NCBI GenBank assembly: GCA_000514715.1
Contig: AZWL01000006.1
Location: forward strand, 210,229 to 274,228
From: Streptomyces sp. CNH099
Lineage (GTDB): Bacteria > Actinomycetota > Actinomycetes > Streptomycetales > Streptomycetaceae
Direction of reading: 5' to 3'
Length of the DNA: 64,000 bases
In this document: piece after piece, positions 55,726-63,590 of the stretch
Layout: each line of letters starts with the position of its first letter
Position numbering within the stretch: position 1 is the stretch's first letter
Notes under the pieces: generated by a model
The model's database searches: none
What the model was told of the DNA's origin: nothing
The model's input: only the letters and a program-made list of their open reading frames with translations
Translations under genes and position numbers: made by a program

Positions 55726-56457
55726 TTAATTGTCCGGTGTCCGGGCGGGGGGACCGGCCGTGCCGCCGCGTACCGCGTCGAGCATCTCGTGCATCGAGCC
55801 GACGATCAGCCGCGCCCCCGCTCCCGCCAGCGCCGCCGCCTTGTCCGGCGTACGGGCGTAGCCGACGAAGGCGACGCCGAGTTCGTCGGCGGCCGCGCAG
55901 TCCGAGGGGGCGTCCCCGATCATCAGGCACTCGCCGGGCATGGCCCCGGTCGACTCCAGCGCCCGCCACAGGCAGTCCGGGTCCGGTTTGAGCCGGATGG
56001 GGTGCGCCTGGCGGCCGTGGATGTGGGCGGCGGAGAAGTGGTCGGTGAGCCCGTGCCGGCGCAGGTAGACGCGGATGGCGGCGGCCGAGTTGTTCGACGT
56101 GACGGCGAGGGTGCGGCCCTGCCTGCGCAGCTCCTCGATCAGCGCGTCGGCGCCCGGCGTCGGGGTGGCCGACCGCGCCGCCGTCTGCTCCTCCCGGCTG
56201 AGCCGGTCCTCCGCGGTACGTATCAACTCGTGGGCCGGCGCGGCCCGGAGGGCGGCCGACAGGACGTCGAGCGGGTCGTGGGGCCGGTACGCCGCGTCTG
56301 CCAGGAGGCGGGGCGCCCGGCCGTTCAGCAGCTCCAGGAGCCGCGCGGCGACCCGGTCGGCGGGGTGGCCGGCGAACAGCCGGCAGATCGGTCCGTCGAA
56401 GTCGAAGAACACGCACTTCGCGGAGTCGAGCGCCGCCGCGAGGGGAGTCATCTCCAT
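55726..56457 (-). CDS. HAD-superfamily hydrolase (phosphatase-like)
   Basis: A 243-residue HAD protein. Motif I is FFDFDGPICRLF (two catalytic Asp residues), motif II TSNNSAAAI, motif III Lys in KPDP, and motif IV GDAPSDCAAA. The pattern is that of beta-phosphoglucomutase/phosphoglycolate phosphatase-like enzymes. TACGGT lies 7 nt before the ATG, suggesting a leaderless transcript. Substrate unknown. Its stop is 108 nt past the upstream edge of the phosphotransferase gene. Confidence 0.88.
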   Translation of the reverse strand: MEMTPLAAALDSAKCVFFDFDGPICRLFAGHPADRVAARLLELLNGRAPRLLADAAYRPHDPLDVLSAALRAAPAHELIRTAEDRLSREEQTAARSATPTPGADALIEELRRQGRTLAVTSNNSAAAIRVYLRRHGLTDHFSAAHIHGRQAHPIRLKPDPDCLWRALESTGAMPGECLMIGDAPSDCAAADELGVAFVGYARTPDKAAALAGAGARLIVGSMHEMLDAVRGGTAGPPARTPDN

Positions 56458-56460
56458 CCG

Positions 56461-56760
56461 ATCCACCGTACGGGGGCGGCTTCCGGGCGGGTCCCCGGCC
56501 GGCCGCGGTTCCCGTCGGCGGGGTTCGCGTGGCGTGCGCCGCCGCCGTACACCAGCCGGTGGACATGCCGCAAGGGGGTCTCCGTCCCGTACGTGTCGTG
56601 GATGGTGCCGTGACGTTTCGCCGAGTCCGCGCCGCCTCGCCGAACGCCGGTGGATCAGTGTCCGGTGTGCACCGTACAACGGCCGTCCGGTTTCGGGCAG
56701 TCGGCGGTGCGGCCCGTGCCGCGTCCCGGACACGCCCGCGCACAACCGAGGGGCGCGGGT
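56461..56760. other. Non-coding gap between HAD and GntR genes
   Basis: About 300 nt without a convincing gene. Both flanking genes are on the minus strand, so this holds the HAD promoter (TACGGT at 56465-56470) and the 3' end of the GntR transcript. No strong hairpin, operator or small gene was seen. Confidence 0.6.
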
Positions 56761-57648
56761 TCAGTACCCGAGGGGGTACGGCACGGCGATGCTGGACCAG
56801 AGCGACTCGAACCACATCAGCGAGTGCTCGACGTAGGCCGCGTCGTGGTGGTCACGGCTGTCGGGGCCCGCGGAGTAGTGGAAGAGCGGGGCGTTGAGGC
56901 CGAGGACGTCGTGGATCGCCATCAGCTCGTTCCTGTACTCCACCTCCCGCGGCAGCACCCGGTAGTAGCCCATCAGCGCCTCGGTGCCGTTGAGGACGTA
57001 CAGCTTGCTGGTCGGGGTGAGGGGCATGCCCCGGATCTCGACGGAGACCTCGGGCACGAGCCCGCGTTCGCGCAGGTTCCGCAGGGTGTGGTCCAGGCTG
57101 CGGGCGTGCAGGTCGACCAGGTCGCGCAGGCGCTGCAGCGGGCGGGGATCCGACGTGTCGCTGATCAGCTGGGGGATGGCGAGGTGGGCGTCCGGGCTGG
57201 GCACCAGGATGCGGGCGGTGATCGACTCCGGCGCGCGTCGTTCGCCGGTCGCGATGCCCATGACCGTGTGCGCCAGCGCGTGGGTGAGCGTCTCCGTCGT
57301 CAGGTTGAGGGCGTCGAGGGTCACGTGGGTGGCCTGAAATGCCAGCTCGATCCGGTCGGCCAGCTCCACTCCGGCCGCCCGCGGCGCGTCCGCGTCCGCG
57401 GCGCGCGGGCCGGCGACCGTCGGCGGCGAGCCCCGGCCGACGTCGGCGAGGAGGCGCTCGCGTTTGAGCAGCTCAAGCGCTTTCCGTACGACGCCGCGCT
57501 CGACGCCGAACTCCGCCATCAGCGCCTTCTGCGTCGGCAGGCTGTCCCCCGGCTGCAGTTCGCCGGAGTCGATGCGGGCGCGCAGCGCGTCGGCGACGTG
57601 GTCGCGCGCGATCCGGCCGCCGGCTGCCGCATGCTGGTCCTTGCTCAC
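56761..57648 (-). CDS. GntR family regulator
   Basis: A 295-residue regulator. The N-terminal winged helix (about 14-70) reads GELQPGDSLPTQKALMAEFGVERGVVRKALELLKRERLL. The long C-terminal domain (about 95-295) shows no UTRA or FCD motif I can identify. The GTG start at 57648 is chosen because TAATGT ends 7 nt before it (leaderless); an ATG at 57717 would translate across the operators. Two TTGG-N3-CCAA palindromes upstream are its probable binding sites. It is divergent from the small membrane protein gene at 57880. Confidence 0.88.
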   Translation of the reverse strand: MSKDQHAAAGGRIARDHVADALRARIDSGELQPGDSLPTQKALMAEFGVERGVVRKALELLKRERLLADVGRGSPPTVAGPRAADADAPRAAGVELADRIELAFQATHVTLDALNLTTETLTHALAHTVMGIATGERRAPESITARILVPSPDAHLAIPQLISDTSDPRPLQRLRDLVDLHARSLDHTLRNLRERGLVPEVSVEIRGMPLTPTSKLYVLNGTEALMGYYRVLPREVEYRNELMAIHDVLGLNAPLFHYSAGPDSRDHHDAAYVEHSLMWFESLWSSIAVPYPLGY

Positions 57649-57705
57649 CCGGCCAACATTACAACTTCCGGCCAACCGGCGTGGGTTGTCTGAGGAATGT
57701 TTTGA

Positions 57706-57755
57706 GTTGGTTGCCAACAGGGCACAAGTTAAGCAGAGTTGGCAACCAACTCTGC
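57706..57755. promoter_or_regulatory. GntR operator pair
   Basis: The strong site has perfect 10-bp arms GCAGAGTTGG (57733-57742) and CCAACTCTGC (57746-57755) with a CAA centre. The weaker site GTTGGTTGCCAAC (57706-57718) shares its TTGG-N3-CCAA core. Centres are 32 bp apart, three helical turns. They lie between the gntR and small membrane protein genes. Confidence 0.85.
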
Positions 57756-57879
57756 GATCCTGGCGACAACTGGAGGAAGTTGGCGGTAATGGTCGTCGCC
57801 GAGGGCTCGCGCTCTCCCGCTGTCCAACGGCGCATGGGGGGAGGGGGACCGCCGTGTTCGCAGAAGGGAGGGACCCACC

Positions 57880-58095
57880 ATGCCGGTCGGAATCACCCTG
57901 GCCATGTCCGCGCTGCTCGTCGGTTTCGAGCGTTTCGTCGAATGGCGCTTCGGCACGGTGGGAGCGATCGGGCTCACCACCTTGCTCGTGGGGCTCAAGG
58001 CGCAGAACGTCACGTGCATGACCGTCGGCGGGCTCGCACTCGCCGTACTGCTGCTCCAGTCCGCCGAGCCCGGCCGCCCCGCGGCCGGGCAGTGA
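57880..58095 (+). CDS. Small membrane protein under GntR control
   Basis: A 71-residue protein with two hydrophobic helices (about 3-22 and 28-58) and a short hydrophilic tail. A strong GGGAGGG ribosome site lies 7 nt upstream. No family is recognised. Small membrane proteins divergent from GntR regulators recall the kor/spd arrangement of conjugative elements, but no transfer gene is nearby, so this may be a domesticated remnant or simply an unrelated small protein. Confidence 0.75.
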   Translation: MPVGITLAMSALLVGFERFVEWRFGTVGAIGLTTLLVGLKAQNVTCMTVGGLALAVLLLQSAEPGRPAAGQ

Positions 58096-58114
58096 GGGAG
58101 AACCCGGGGGAGAC

Positions 58115-59392
58115 CTAGAAGATGTCGGGACACCACGGCCGGCGCGAGGTGCGCAGCAGGGCGTCCGCCCGCGCGGCGGCGCCCGGGCGCTCCTCGTCGA
58201 CCAGGCCCAGGGCGGCGAGCCGCACCGCGGACTCGTCGCCCAGGCAGAGCCGGCCCAGCTCCGCCGTGCTCAGGGCGAGGTCGGCGGGCCGGTCCGTGGC
58301 AGAGCAGCCGGTGCCGCCCGGGCCGCCGGCGTCCAGCAGGAAGCGGCCGCCGGCGAGGCCGGCCGGGTCGTGCACGTCGAGCACCAGGGAGCCGGAGGCC
58401 GCGTAGTCGCGGGCCTCCAGAAGACGCGGGACGTCCAGTGGCCGCAGCCACAGGAAGTCCGCGTGCGCGGTCACCCGGGCCGCCCGAGGATCACCCAGGC
58501 AGAGGGGGAGGAGATCGTCGGGCGCCCGGTGGCCCGTATGGAGGGTCGTGGCCCAGTCGATGGAGACCAGGTAGCGCCAGAGCGCCCGCTCCGCCGCCGG
58601 CGTGACGGCTATCAGGTCGGTCACCGTCAGCCGGTCGTCGGGGAGCTTGCCGGGCCACTCGCCCCACTTCGCGCGGTACGTGACGATGCCCTCCGGCTCG
58701 CCCGCCGCCGAGCGGTACACCGCGTAGAACGGCTCCACCCACGGCTCGTCGACGCTGAAGCGCGCCGCGCCCGTGTGCACCTGCCACCGGTGCGCGCCGC
58801 GGTCCACCGCGCCCGGCACCAGCCGGCGGAACCGGTCGTGCAGCGGCGGGCCGATCGCCAGCAGCCCGGCGGTGTCGAGGAGTTCGACGGAGCCGCCGTC
58901 GTCCGGGCCCGCGTAGCGCGGGTCGAGCTGGGCGCGCCGGGTGCTCACCTCGTAGTCGGTGATCCAGGTGGCGGGGCCGAAGCCGTAGCGGCCGTAGATC
59001 GGGTACTCCGCGGCGATCAGGCTGGCGACCACGTCGCCGCGCTCCTTCGCCGCCGCCAGGTCCGCCGTCAGCATCCGGGTCAGCAGGCCCCGTCTGCGGT
59101 GCGTCGGCGAGACCGTGACGGAGGACACCGCGCACGCGGGCACCGCGGCGCCGCCGGGGACCGTCAGCTCCTGGTCGAAGCTGCGGTACGTGCCCACCCA
59201 GCGCCCGCCGTCGTACGCGCCCCGCACCCGCGCGAGGTCCCGCGACCCGGTGAACGTCGCGACGTCCTCCGCCGTCACCGTGGGCGGCCGCAGGAAGCCG
59301 GTCTGCAGGGCCGCCAGCCAGCCGGCCACGTCGTCTTCGGCGAGCGTACGGATCTCGATGCCGTCGCCGGCACCACCGGGGTCACGGATCAT
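58115..59392 (-). CDS. Eis-like GNAT N-acetyltransferase
   Basis: A 425-residue, three-domain protein like mycobacterial Eis. The first GNAT domain holds VSPTHRRRGLLTRMLTADLA (acetyl-CoA loop) and AAEYPIYGRYGFG; a second pseudo-GNAT domain and an SCP2-like C-terminal domain end in the conserved Phe carboxylate (PDIF). Eis enzymes acetylate aminoglycosides or other amines at several positions. TAGCGT is 6 nt before the ATG. Confidence 0.9.
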   Translation of the reverse strand: MIRDPGGAGDGIEIRTLAEDDVAGWLAALQTGFLRPPTVTAEDVATFTGSRDLARVRGAYDGGRWVGTYRSFDQELTVPGGAAVPACAVSSVTVSPTHRRRGLLTRMLTADLAAAKERGDVVASLIAAEYPIYGRYGFGPATWITDYEVSTRRAQLDPRYAGPDDGGSVELLDTAGLLAIGPPLHDRFRRLVPGAVDRGAHRWQVHTGAARFSVDEPWVEPFYAVYRSAAGEPEGIVTYRAKWGEWPGKLPDDRLTVTDLIAVTPAAERALWRYLVSIDWATTLHTGHRAPDDLLPLCLGDPRAARVTAHADFLWLRPLDVPRLLEARDYAASGSLVLDVHDPAGLAGGRFLLDAGGPGGTGCSATDRPADLALSTAELGRLCLGDESAVRLAALGLVDEERPGAAARADALLRTSRRPWCPDIF

Positions 59393-59415
59393 CCGCCCAC
59401 GCTAAGGGCCGTGCG

Positions 59416-60447
59416 TCAGAACGTCGCGCGAATTTCCCCGACCCGCTCCCCGCCGCCCAGCAGCGGCGCCGCCCCGATCCGGGCCGTCGCCGGCGACCGT
59501 ACGCCCAGCAGCGCCAGCCCCCGCGCCAGCACCGGGCCGACGGCCCGCAGCGCCCCGTCGTCGACCTTGAACGCCAGCGCCCGCCCGTCCGCCAGCGCCA
59601 CCGCCTGCACGCCCTCCGCGCCGACCTTCGCCAGCGCCCCCGGCACGCCCCGCATCAGCCAGGTGTCCCACCGCCGGCTGCCCGCGACGTACTCCGGGTG
59701 CGCCCGCATCGCGTCCGCCACCCGCCGCTCCGGCGTGCCCTCCGCGGCCCGCACCAGCCGCCGGAAGCCGCGGGCGAGCGCCGTCAGCGACAGCGACAGC
59801 AGCGGGGCGCCGCAGCCGTCGACGCCGACGTGCCGGACCTCCTCGCCCGCCGTCTCCGCCACCGTCCGCCGCACCAGCCGCTGCAGCGGGTGGTCGGCGG
59901 CCAGGTACGACTCCCGGGGCCAGCCGTTCGCGACGCAGGCCGCGAGCATCGCGGCGTGCTTGCCGGAGCAGTTCATGGCCACCCGGTCCCGGGTCAGCCC
60001 CGCGGCCAGGTACGCCTCCCGCTCCTCGGCGTCCAGCGGCAGGTCGGGCGGGTTCCGCAGCGCGTCCTCGGACAGCCCGGACTCGGCGAGCAGCCTGCGT
60101 ACGAGGTCGCGGTGGAACGCCTCGCCCGAATGGCTGGCCGCGGCGAGCGCCAGCCGCTCGCCCGCCAGCGGCTCCCCGGCGGCCCGCGCCCCCGCCCGCA
60201 GCACCGCCGCCGCCTGGAACGGCTTGTTCGCCGACCGCGGGAAGACCTGCGAGTCCACGTCCCCCCACGCCCGCTCCACCGCGCCGTCCGCCCCCAGCAG
60301 CACCAGCGACCCGCGGTGGTGCCCCTCGACGAAGCCGGAGCGCACCACCTCCGCCAGCACGGGCGGCGGCGGTGGTGCGTACGCGCCCTCGCCGGCCGGC
60401 GCGGCAGCGGGGGACGGCGGCGGGGATATCCGGGTGTCGTCGTGCAT
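59416..60447 (-). CDS. Asparaginase (pfam06089 type)
   Basis: A 343-residue protein of the rhizobial-type asparaginase II family. Conserved stretches are RSANKPFQAAAVL, LALAAASHSGEAFH, MNCSGKHAAMLAAC (catalytic Ser-Lys and Cys region) and VDGCGAPLLSLSLTALA. It should hydrolyse asparagine to aspartate and ammonia. A Pro-rich N-terminal extension of about 30 residues is odd. Monocistronic; rsiG lies 67 nt upstream. Confidence 0.92.
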   Translation of the reverse strand: MHDDTRISPPPSPAAAPAGEGAYAPPPPPVLAEVVRSGFVEGHHRGSLVLLGADGAVERAWGDVDSQVFPRSANKPFQAAAVLRAGARAAGEPLAGERLALAAASHSGEAFHRDLVRRLLAESGLSEDALRNPPDLPLDAEEREAYLAAGLTRDRVAMNCSGKHAAMLAACVANGWPRESYLAADHPLQRLVRRTVAETAGEEVRHVGVDGCGAPLLSLSLTALARGFRRLVRAAEGTPERRVADAMRAHPEYVAGSRRWDTWLMRGVPGALAKVGAEGVQAVALADGRALAFKVDDGALRAVGPVLARGLALLGVRSPATARIGAAPLLGGGERVGEIRATF

Positions 60448-60514
60448 CGGGGCGGGGCCTTCCGTGCCGGGGCGCGGCCTGAAGGGTCTCTCCGGTCCGC
60501 CGCTCGGTCAGAAC

Positions 60515-61261
60515 TCACGGCAGCAGGTCGTCTACCTGCGCCTCCCCTTCACGATAACGGCGCGCGATCTCCGCGCTGCACTCGTCCGCCGTCCGCTGCA
60601 GCCGCTGCCGGCGGCCGGAGATCCGCGCCTCGTGGCCGGCCAGCCGGGCGAGCCCCTGGTGCAGCTCCTCGTCCGTACGGGCCGACAGGTCCGACAGCGC
60701 GACCTCCGCGAGCATCTGCTCCGCCAGCTCCCGGTACTCCTCGCGCAGCGGCGGGCCCAGCGTGACGTGCCGGGCCGAGGCGGGCCGCGGCGAGGGGCCG
60801 TCGGTGAGGATCTCGGGCAGCCGGTCCAGCACCGGCGAGTGCGGGCTGGCGCGGCGGCCCAGCTCGGCGCGGAGGATGTCGATCCGGCCGTGCAGCAGCC
60901 GGCGCACGTAGCTGAGGTCGGCCTCCTCCTGCTGCGCGGCGCGGCGCAGCCGGCGCAGCTCGGGCAGGTCCAGCACGTCGAGCCGCGGGGGCGGCGCCAC
61001 CGGCCCGGGGGCCGCCACGAGCGAGGCCAGGGAGGGCGGGGCCGGCAGAGCGGCAAGGGGGGCCAGAGGGGCCACGGTGGCCGTGCCCGCCGGCGCGGAC
61101 CCGGCGGAGTGCGCCCCCGCCTTCGCGCCCTGCGCCGGCGGGGCCGCCCCGCCGTCCGGGGCGCGCGGCCCCGGCCGGGGGTGCGGGCGGCGGTCGGCGG
61201 GCGGGCTGCTGCGCGCGGGCGGCACGGGCGGCACGGGCCGCCCGGCTCCGGAAGAGCTCAT
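60515..61261 (-). CDS. rsiG: RsiG, c-di-GMP-responsive anti-sigma factor of WhiG
   Basis: A 248-residue protein with a Pro/Ala-rich disordered first 95 residues followed by an antiparallel helical hairpin. RsiG holds the sporulation sigma factor WhiG inactive when bound to a c-di-GMP dimer, using two copies of E-x3-S-x2-R-x3-Q-x3-D. The second copy is perfect here (Glu211, Ser215, Arg218, Gln222, Asp226). The first reads Glu113, Ser117, Arg120, His124, Asp128, so Gln is replaced by His. ATG at 61261 behind GAAGGGG. It is divergent from dtd. Confidence 0.9.
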   Translation of the reverse strand: MSSSGAGRPVPPVPPARSSPPADRRPHPRPGPRAPDGGAAPPAQGAKAGAHSAGSAPAGTATVAPLAPLAALPAPPSLASLVAAPGPVAPPPRLDVLDLPELRRLRRAAQQEEADLSYVRRLLHGRIDILRAELGRRASPHSPVLDRLPEILTDGPSPRPASARHVTLGPPLREEYRELAEQMLAEVALSDLSARTDEELHQGLARLAGHEARISGRRQRLQRTADECSAEIARRYREGEAQVDDLLP

Positions 61262-61442
61262 GCGAGTGTCAGTCCCCTTCGTCCGAAGATGCCGCGTCGG
61301 CGTGGCGGCCTGCCGGACACCGAGGCAATCGTGCCACTGCACGGGGCGGCGGTGCAGGAAGACTGCGCCCGTTCGGCCCCGCGCACACCGCGGCGCCCGG
61401 GGGCACGGCGGCGCACGTGGCGCCGACGGGATAATGCGACGC

Positions 61443-61868
61443 ATGCGAGCGGTGGTGCAGCGGGTGGACGGGGCGAGGGTCGAGGTCGGCGGCGAGACGG
61501 TCGGCGAGGTGACCGGCGAGGGGCTGTGCGTGCTCGTGGGCGTCACCCACGACGACACCCCCGCGAAGGCCGCGCGGCTGGCCCGCAAGCTGTGGACGCT
61601 GCGGGTGCTGGACGACGAGAAGTCCTGCTCGGACGTGTCGGCGCCGCTGCTCGTGATCAGCCAGTTCACCCTCTACGGCGACGCCCGCAAGGGGCGCCGG
61701 CCGACGTGGCAGGCGGCGGCGCCCGGGGAGGTCGCCGAGCCGCTGGTCGAGGAGGTCGTGGCGCAGCTGCGGGCGCTGGGCGCGCAGGTCGCGACGGGGG
61801 TCTTCGGCGCGCGGATGCGGGTGGCGCTGACGAACGACGGGCCGTTCACGGTGCTGGTCGAGGTCTGA
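61443..61868 (+). CDS. dtd: D-aminoacyl-tRNA deacylase
   Basis: A 141-residue proofreading enzyme that removes D-amino acids from mischarged tRNAs. The MRAVVQRV start, catalytic [17 protein letters not shown] and the Gly-cisPro motif [11 protein letters not shown] are all present. ATG 61443 follows the -10-like GATAAT by 7 nt, implying a leaderless message; another ATG three codons earlier would overlap that box. Divergent from rsiG. Confidence 0.95.
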   Translation: MRAVVQRVDGARVEVGGETVGEVTGEGLCVLVGVTHDDTPAKAARLARKLWTLRVLDDEKSCSDVSAPLLVISQFTLYGDARKGRRPTWQAAAPGEVAEPLVEEVVAQLRALGAQVATGVFGARMRVALTNDGPFTVLVEV

Positions 61869-62062
61869 GCCGTACGGGCACGCGGGCACGGGGGCGTACG
61901 GGACGTCCGAGGGGCGCACGGGAGCACGCCCGCGCAGAAGGCGGCGCCCGCCGCAGCCGCCGGGACGCCCCGGCCGCCGGGCCTCAGCCGCCGCGCCCGT
62001 ACCGCTCGTACCGCCGGCTTCCTGCCGCCGGCCCCGGGCCGCCGTCCGGCGCCCCGCCCGCC

Positions 62063-63031
62063 TCAGGGCTCGACCACCGTCTCCTGCGCCGCCGCCGTCT
62101 CGTCCGCGAGCAGCGCCGCGTCCGCCGGAACGTTCCGCTTCACCAGCGCCAGCGCGATCGGCCCCAGCTCGTGGTGGCGTACCGACGTCGTGACGAAGCC
62201 CAGCTTGCGCCCCTCGTCCTCGGTCGCCAGCCGGACCGCCGCCCCGTGCGGCGGCAGCTTCACCTCGCTGCCGTCCAGGTGCAGGAACACCAGCCGGCGC
62301 GGCGGCCGGCCCAGGTTCTGCACCCGCGCGACCGTCTCCTGCCCCCGGTAGCACCCCTTCTCCAGGTGCACCGCGGTGCCTATCCAGCCCACCTCGTGCG
62401 GGATCGTGCGGTGGTCGGTCTCCAGGCCCAGCCGCGGCCGGTGCGCCGCCACCCGCAGGGCCTCGTACGCCAGCACCCCGGCCGGCGGGCCCGCGGCGGC
62501 GGCGAAGTCCGCGAGCGCCGCGCGCGGCAGGAACAGGTCGCGGCCGTACGCCGTCTCACGGACCGGCACGCCCGCCGGCGCCTCCGTGATCGAGCCGGCC
62601 GGCAGGTGGACGACGGCGCGGTCGTCCGTGCGGTCCGCGATGTCCACCCGGTAGAAGAACTTCATGCTCTCCAGGTACGCGACGAGGTCCTTCTGCGTGC
62701 CCGGCTCCACGTGCGCCCACGTCGTCTCGCCGTCGTCGACGAGGTACAGCGCGTGCTCGATGTGCCCGTGGGCGGACAGCACCAGCGCTTCGGTGGCGTG
62801 CCCCGGCGCGAGCGCTTCCACGTGCTGCGTCAGCAGCAGGTGCAGCCAGCTCAGCCGGTCCTGGCCGGTGACCGAGACGACACCGCGGTGGGAGAGGTCG
62901 ACGAAGCCCTCGCCGGCGTCCAGCGCGCGCTGCTCCCGGAAGAGATCGCCGTAGTGCGCGGCGACGCCCTCGTCGGGAGCCTCGGCGGCGACCGCCCCGG
63001 GCAGGGAGAGGAGGGGAGAAGGCGCGTTCAT
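62063..63031 (-). CDS. ygfZ: YgfZ/GcvT-like folate-binding Fe-S repair protein
   Basis: A 322-residue tetrahydrofolate-binding protein acting in maintenance of iron-sulfur enzymes. The family signature KGCYRGQE (HLEKGCYRGQETVARV) contains the conserved Cys, and the N-terminal VDLSHRGVVSVTGQDRLSWLHLLLTQ is the GcvT-like fold. ATG 63031 is directly preceded by GGAGGA, with TACTCT just ahead. It lies immediately downstream of nur, in the same direction, as in other Streptomyces. Confidence 0.92.
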   Translation of the reverse strand: MNAPSPLLSLPGAVAAEAPDEGVAAHYGDLFREQRALDAGEGFVDLSHRGVVSVTGQDRLSWLHLLLTQHVEALAPGHATEALVLSAHGHIEHALYLVDDGETTWAHVEPGTQKDLVAYLESMKFFYRVDIADRTDDRAVVHLPAGSITEAPAGVPVRETAYGRDLFLPRAALADFAAAAGPPAGVLAYEALRVAAHRPRLGLETDHRTIPHEVGWIGTAVHLEKGCYRGQETVARVQNLGRPPRRLVFLHLDGSEVKLPPHGAAVRLATEDEGRKLGFVTTSVRHHELGPIALALVKRNVPADAALLADETAAAQETVVEP

Positions 63032-63064
63032 TCCTCCAGAGTACGTCCGGGCGGGCACCCGGCG

Positions 63065-63499
63065 TCACGGGCCGGATGCGCCGGACTCGGTGCACGCCGC
63101 GCAGCGGCCGAGGATCGCGAAGTGCTGTACGTCGCTCTCGAAGCCGAACCGCTGCCGCAGCGTCTCCGCGAACGGCTCCGCCACCGCGTTCTCCGCCTCG
63201 ATCACCCGGTCGCAGACGCGGCACACCAGGTGCAGGTGGTGGTGGCGGTCGGCGATGTGGTACGTCGGCGGGCCGTGGTTGAGGTGCGCGTGGCTGACGA
63301 GGCCCAGCTCCTCCAGCAGCTCCAGCGTGCGGTAGACCGTGGAGATGTTGACGCTCGCGGCGGTCTTGCGCACCTCGCAGAGGATGCCGTCGGGCGTCGC
63401 GTGCTCCAGGGAGTCGACGGCCTCCAGCACGAGCTGGCGCTGCGGCGTCAGGCGGTAGCCGCGCTCGCGCAGGTCGCGCTTCCAGTCGGTGGTCTCCAC
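63065..63499 (-). CDS. nur: Nickel-responsive Fur-family regulator Nur
   Basis: A 144-residue Fur-family repressor whose metal ligands match S. coelicolor Nur by position: His70, His72 and His126 for nickel; His33, His86, His88 and His90 for the second site; Cys93/96 and Cys133/136 for structural zinc. The winged helix is RGYRLTPQRQLVLEAVDSL plus VNISTVYRTLELLEELGLV. Nur with nickel represses nickel uptake and the Fe-superoxide dismutase gene. The GTG start has TACACT 6 nt upstream (leaderless). It is followed by ygfZ. Confidence 0.9.
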   Translation of the reverse strand: METTDWKRDLRERGYRLTPQRQLVLEAVDSLEHATPDGILCEVRKTAASVNISTVYRTLELLEELGLVSHAHLNHGPPTYHIADRHHHLHLVCRVCDRVIEAENAVAEPFAETLRQRFGFESDVQHFAILGRCAACTESGASGP

Positions 63500-63562
63500 G
63501 GCTCAAGTGTATGAGTGCCGCGGGGGAACCCCCGCCGGTCGCCCGAACGCGCACGCCGCGGG

Positions 63563-63584
63563 GCGCCGGCCCGGGGGCCGGCGC
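63563..63584 (-). terminator. Terminator downstream of the nitrobindin-like gene
   Basis: A near-perfect hairpin (GCGCCGGCC / GGCCGGCGC, 4-nt loop) lies 7 nt beyond the stop at 63591 and before the nur promoter. Confidence 0.75.
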
Positions 63585-63590
63585 GCGGTG

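Noticed and set aside
57649-58095. Integrated conjugative element (GntR plus small membrane protein)
   Set aside because: No tra, rep, integrase or attachment-site repeat was seen; the resemblance is limited to the regulator and its operators.
58370-63514. A 1714-codon open frame on the plus strand
   Set aside because: It crosses six conserved genes on both strands and has only low-complexity Arg/Pro/Ala composition; it is a by-product of very high GC.
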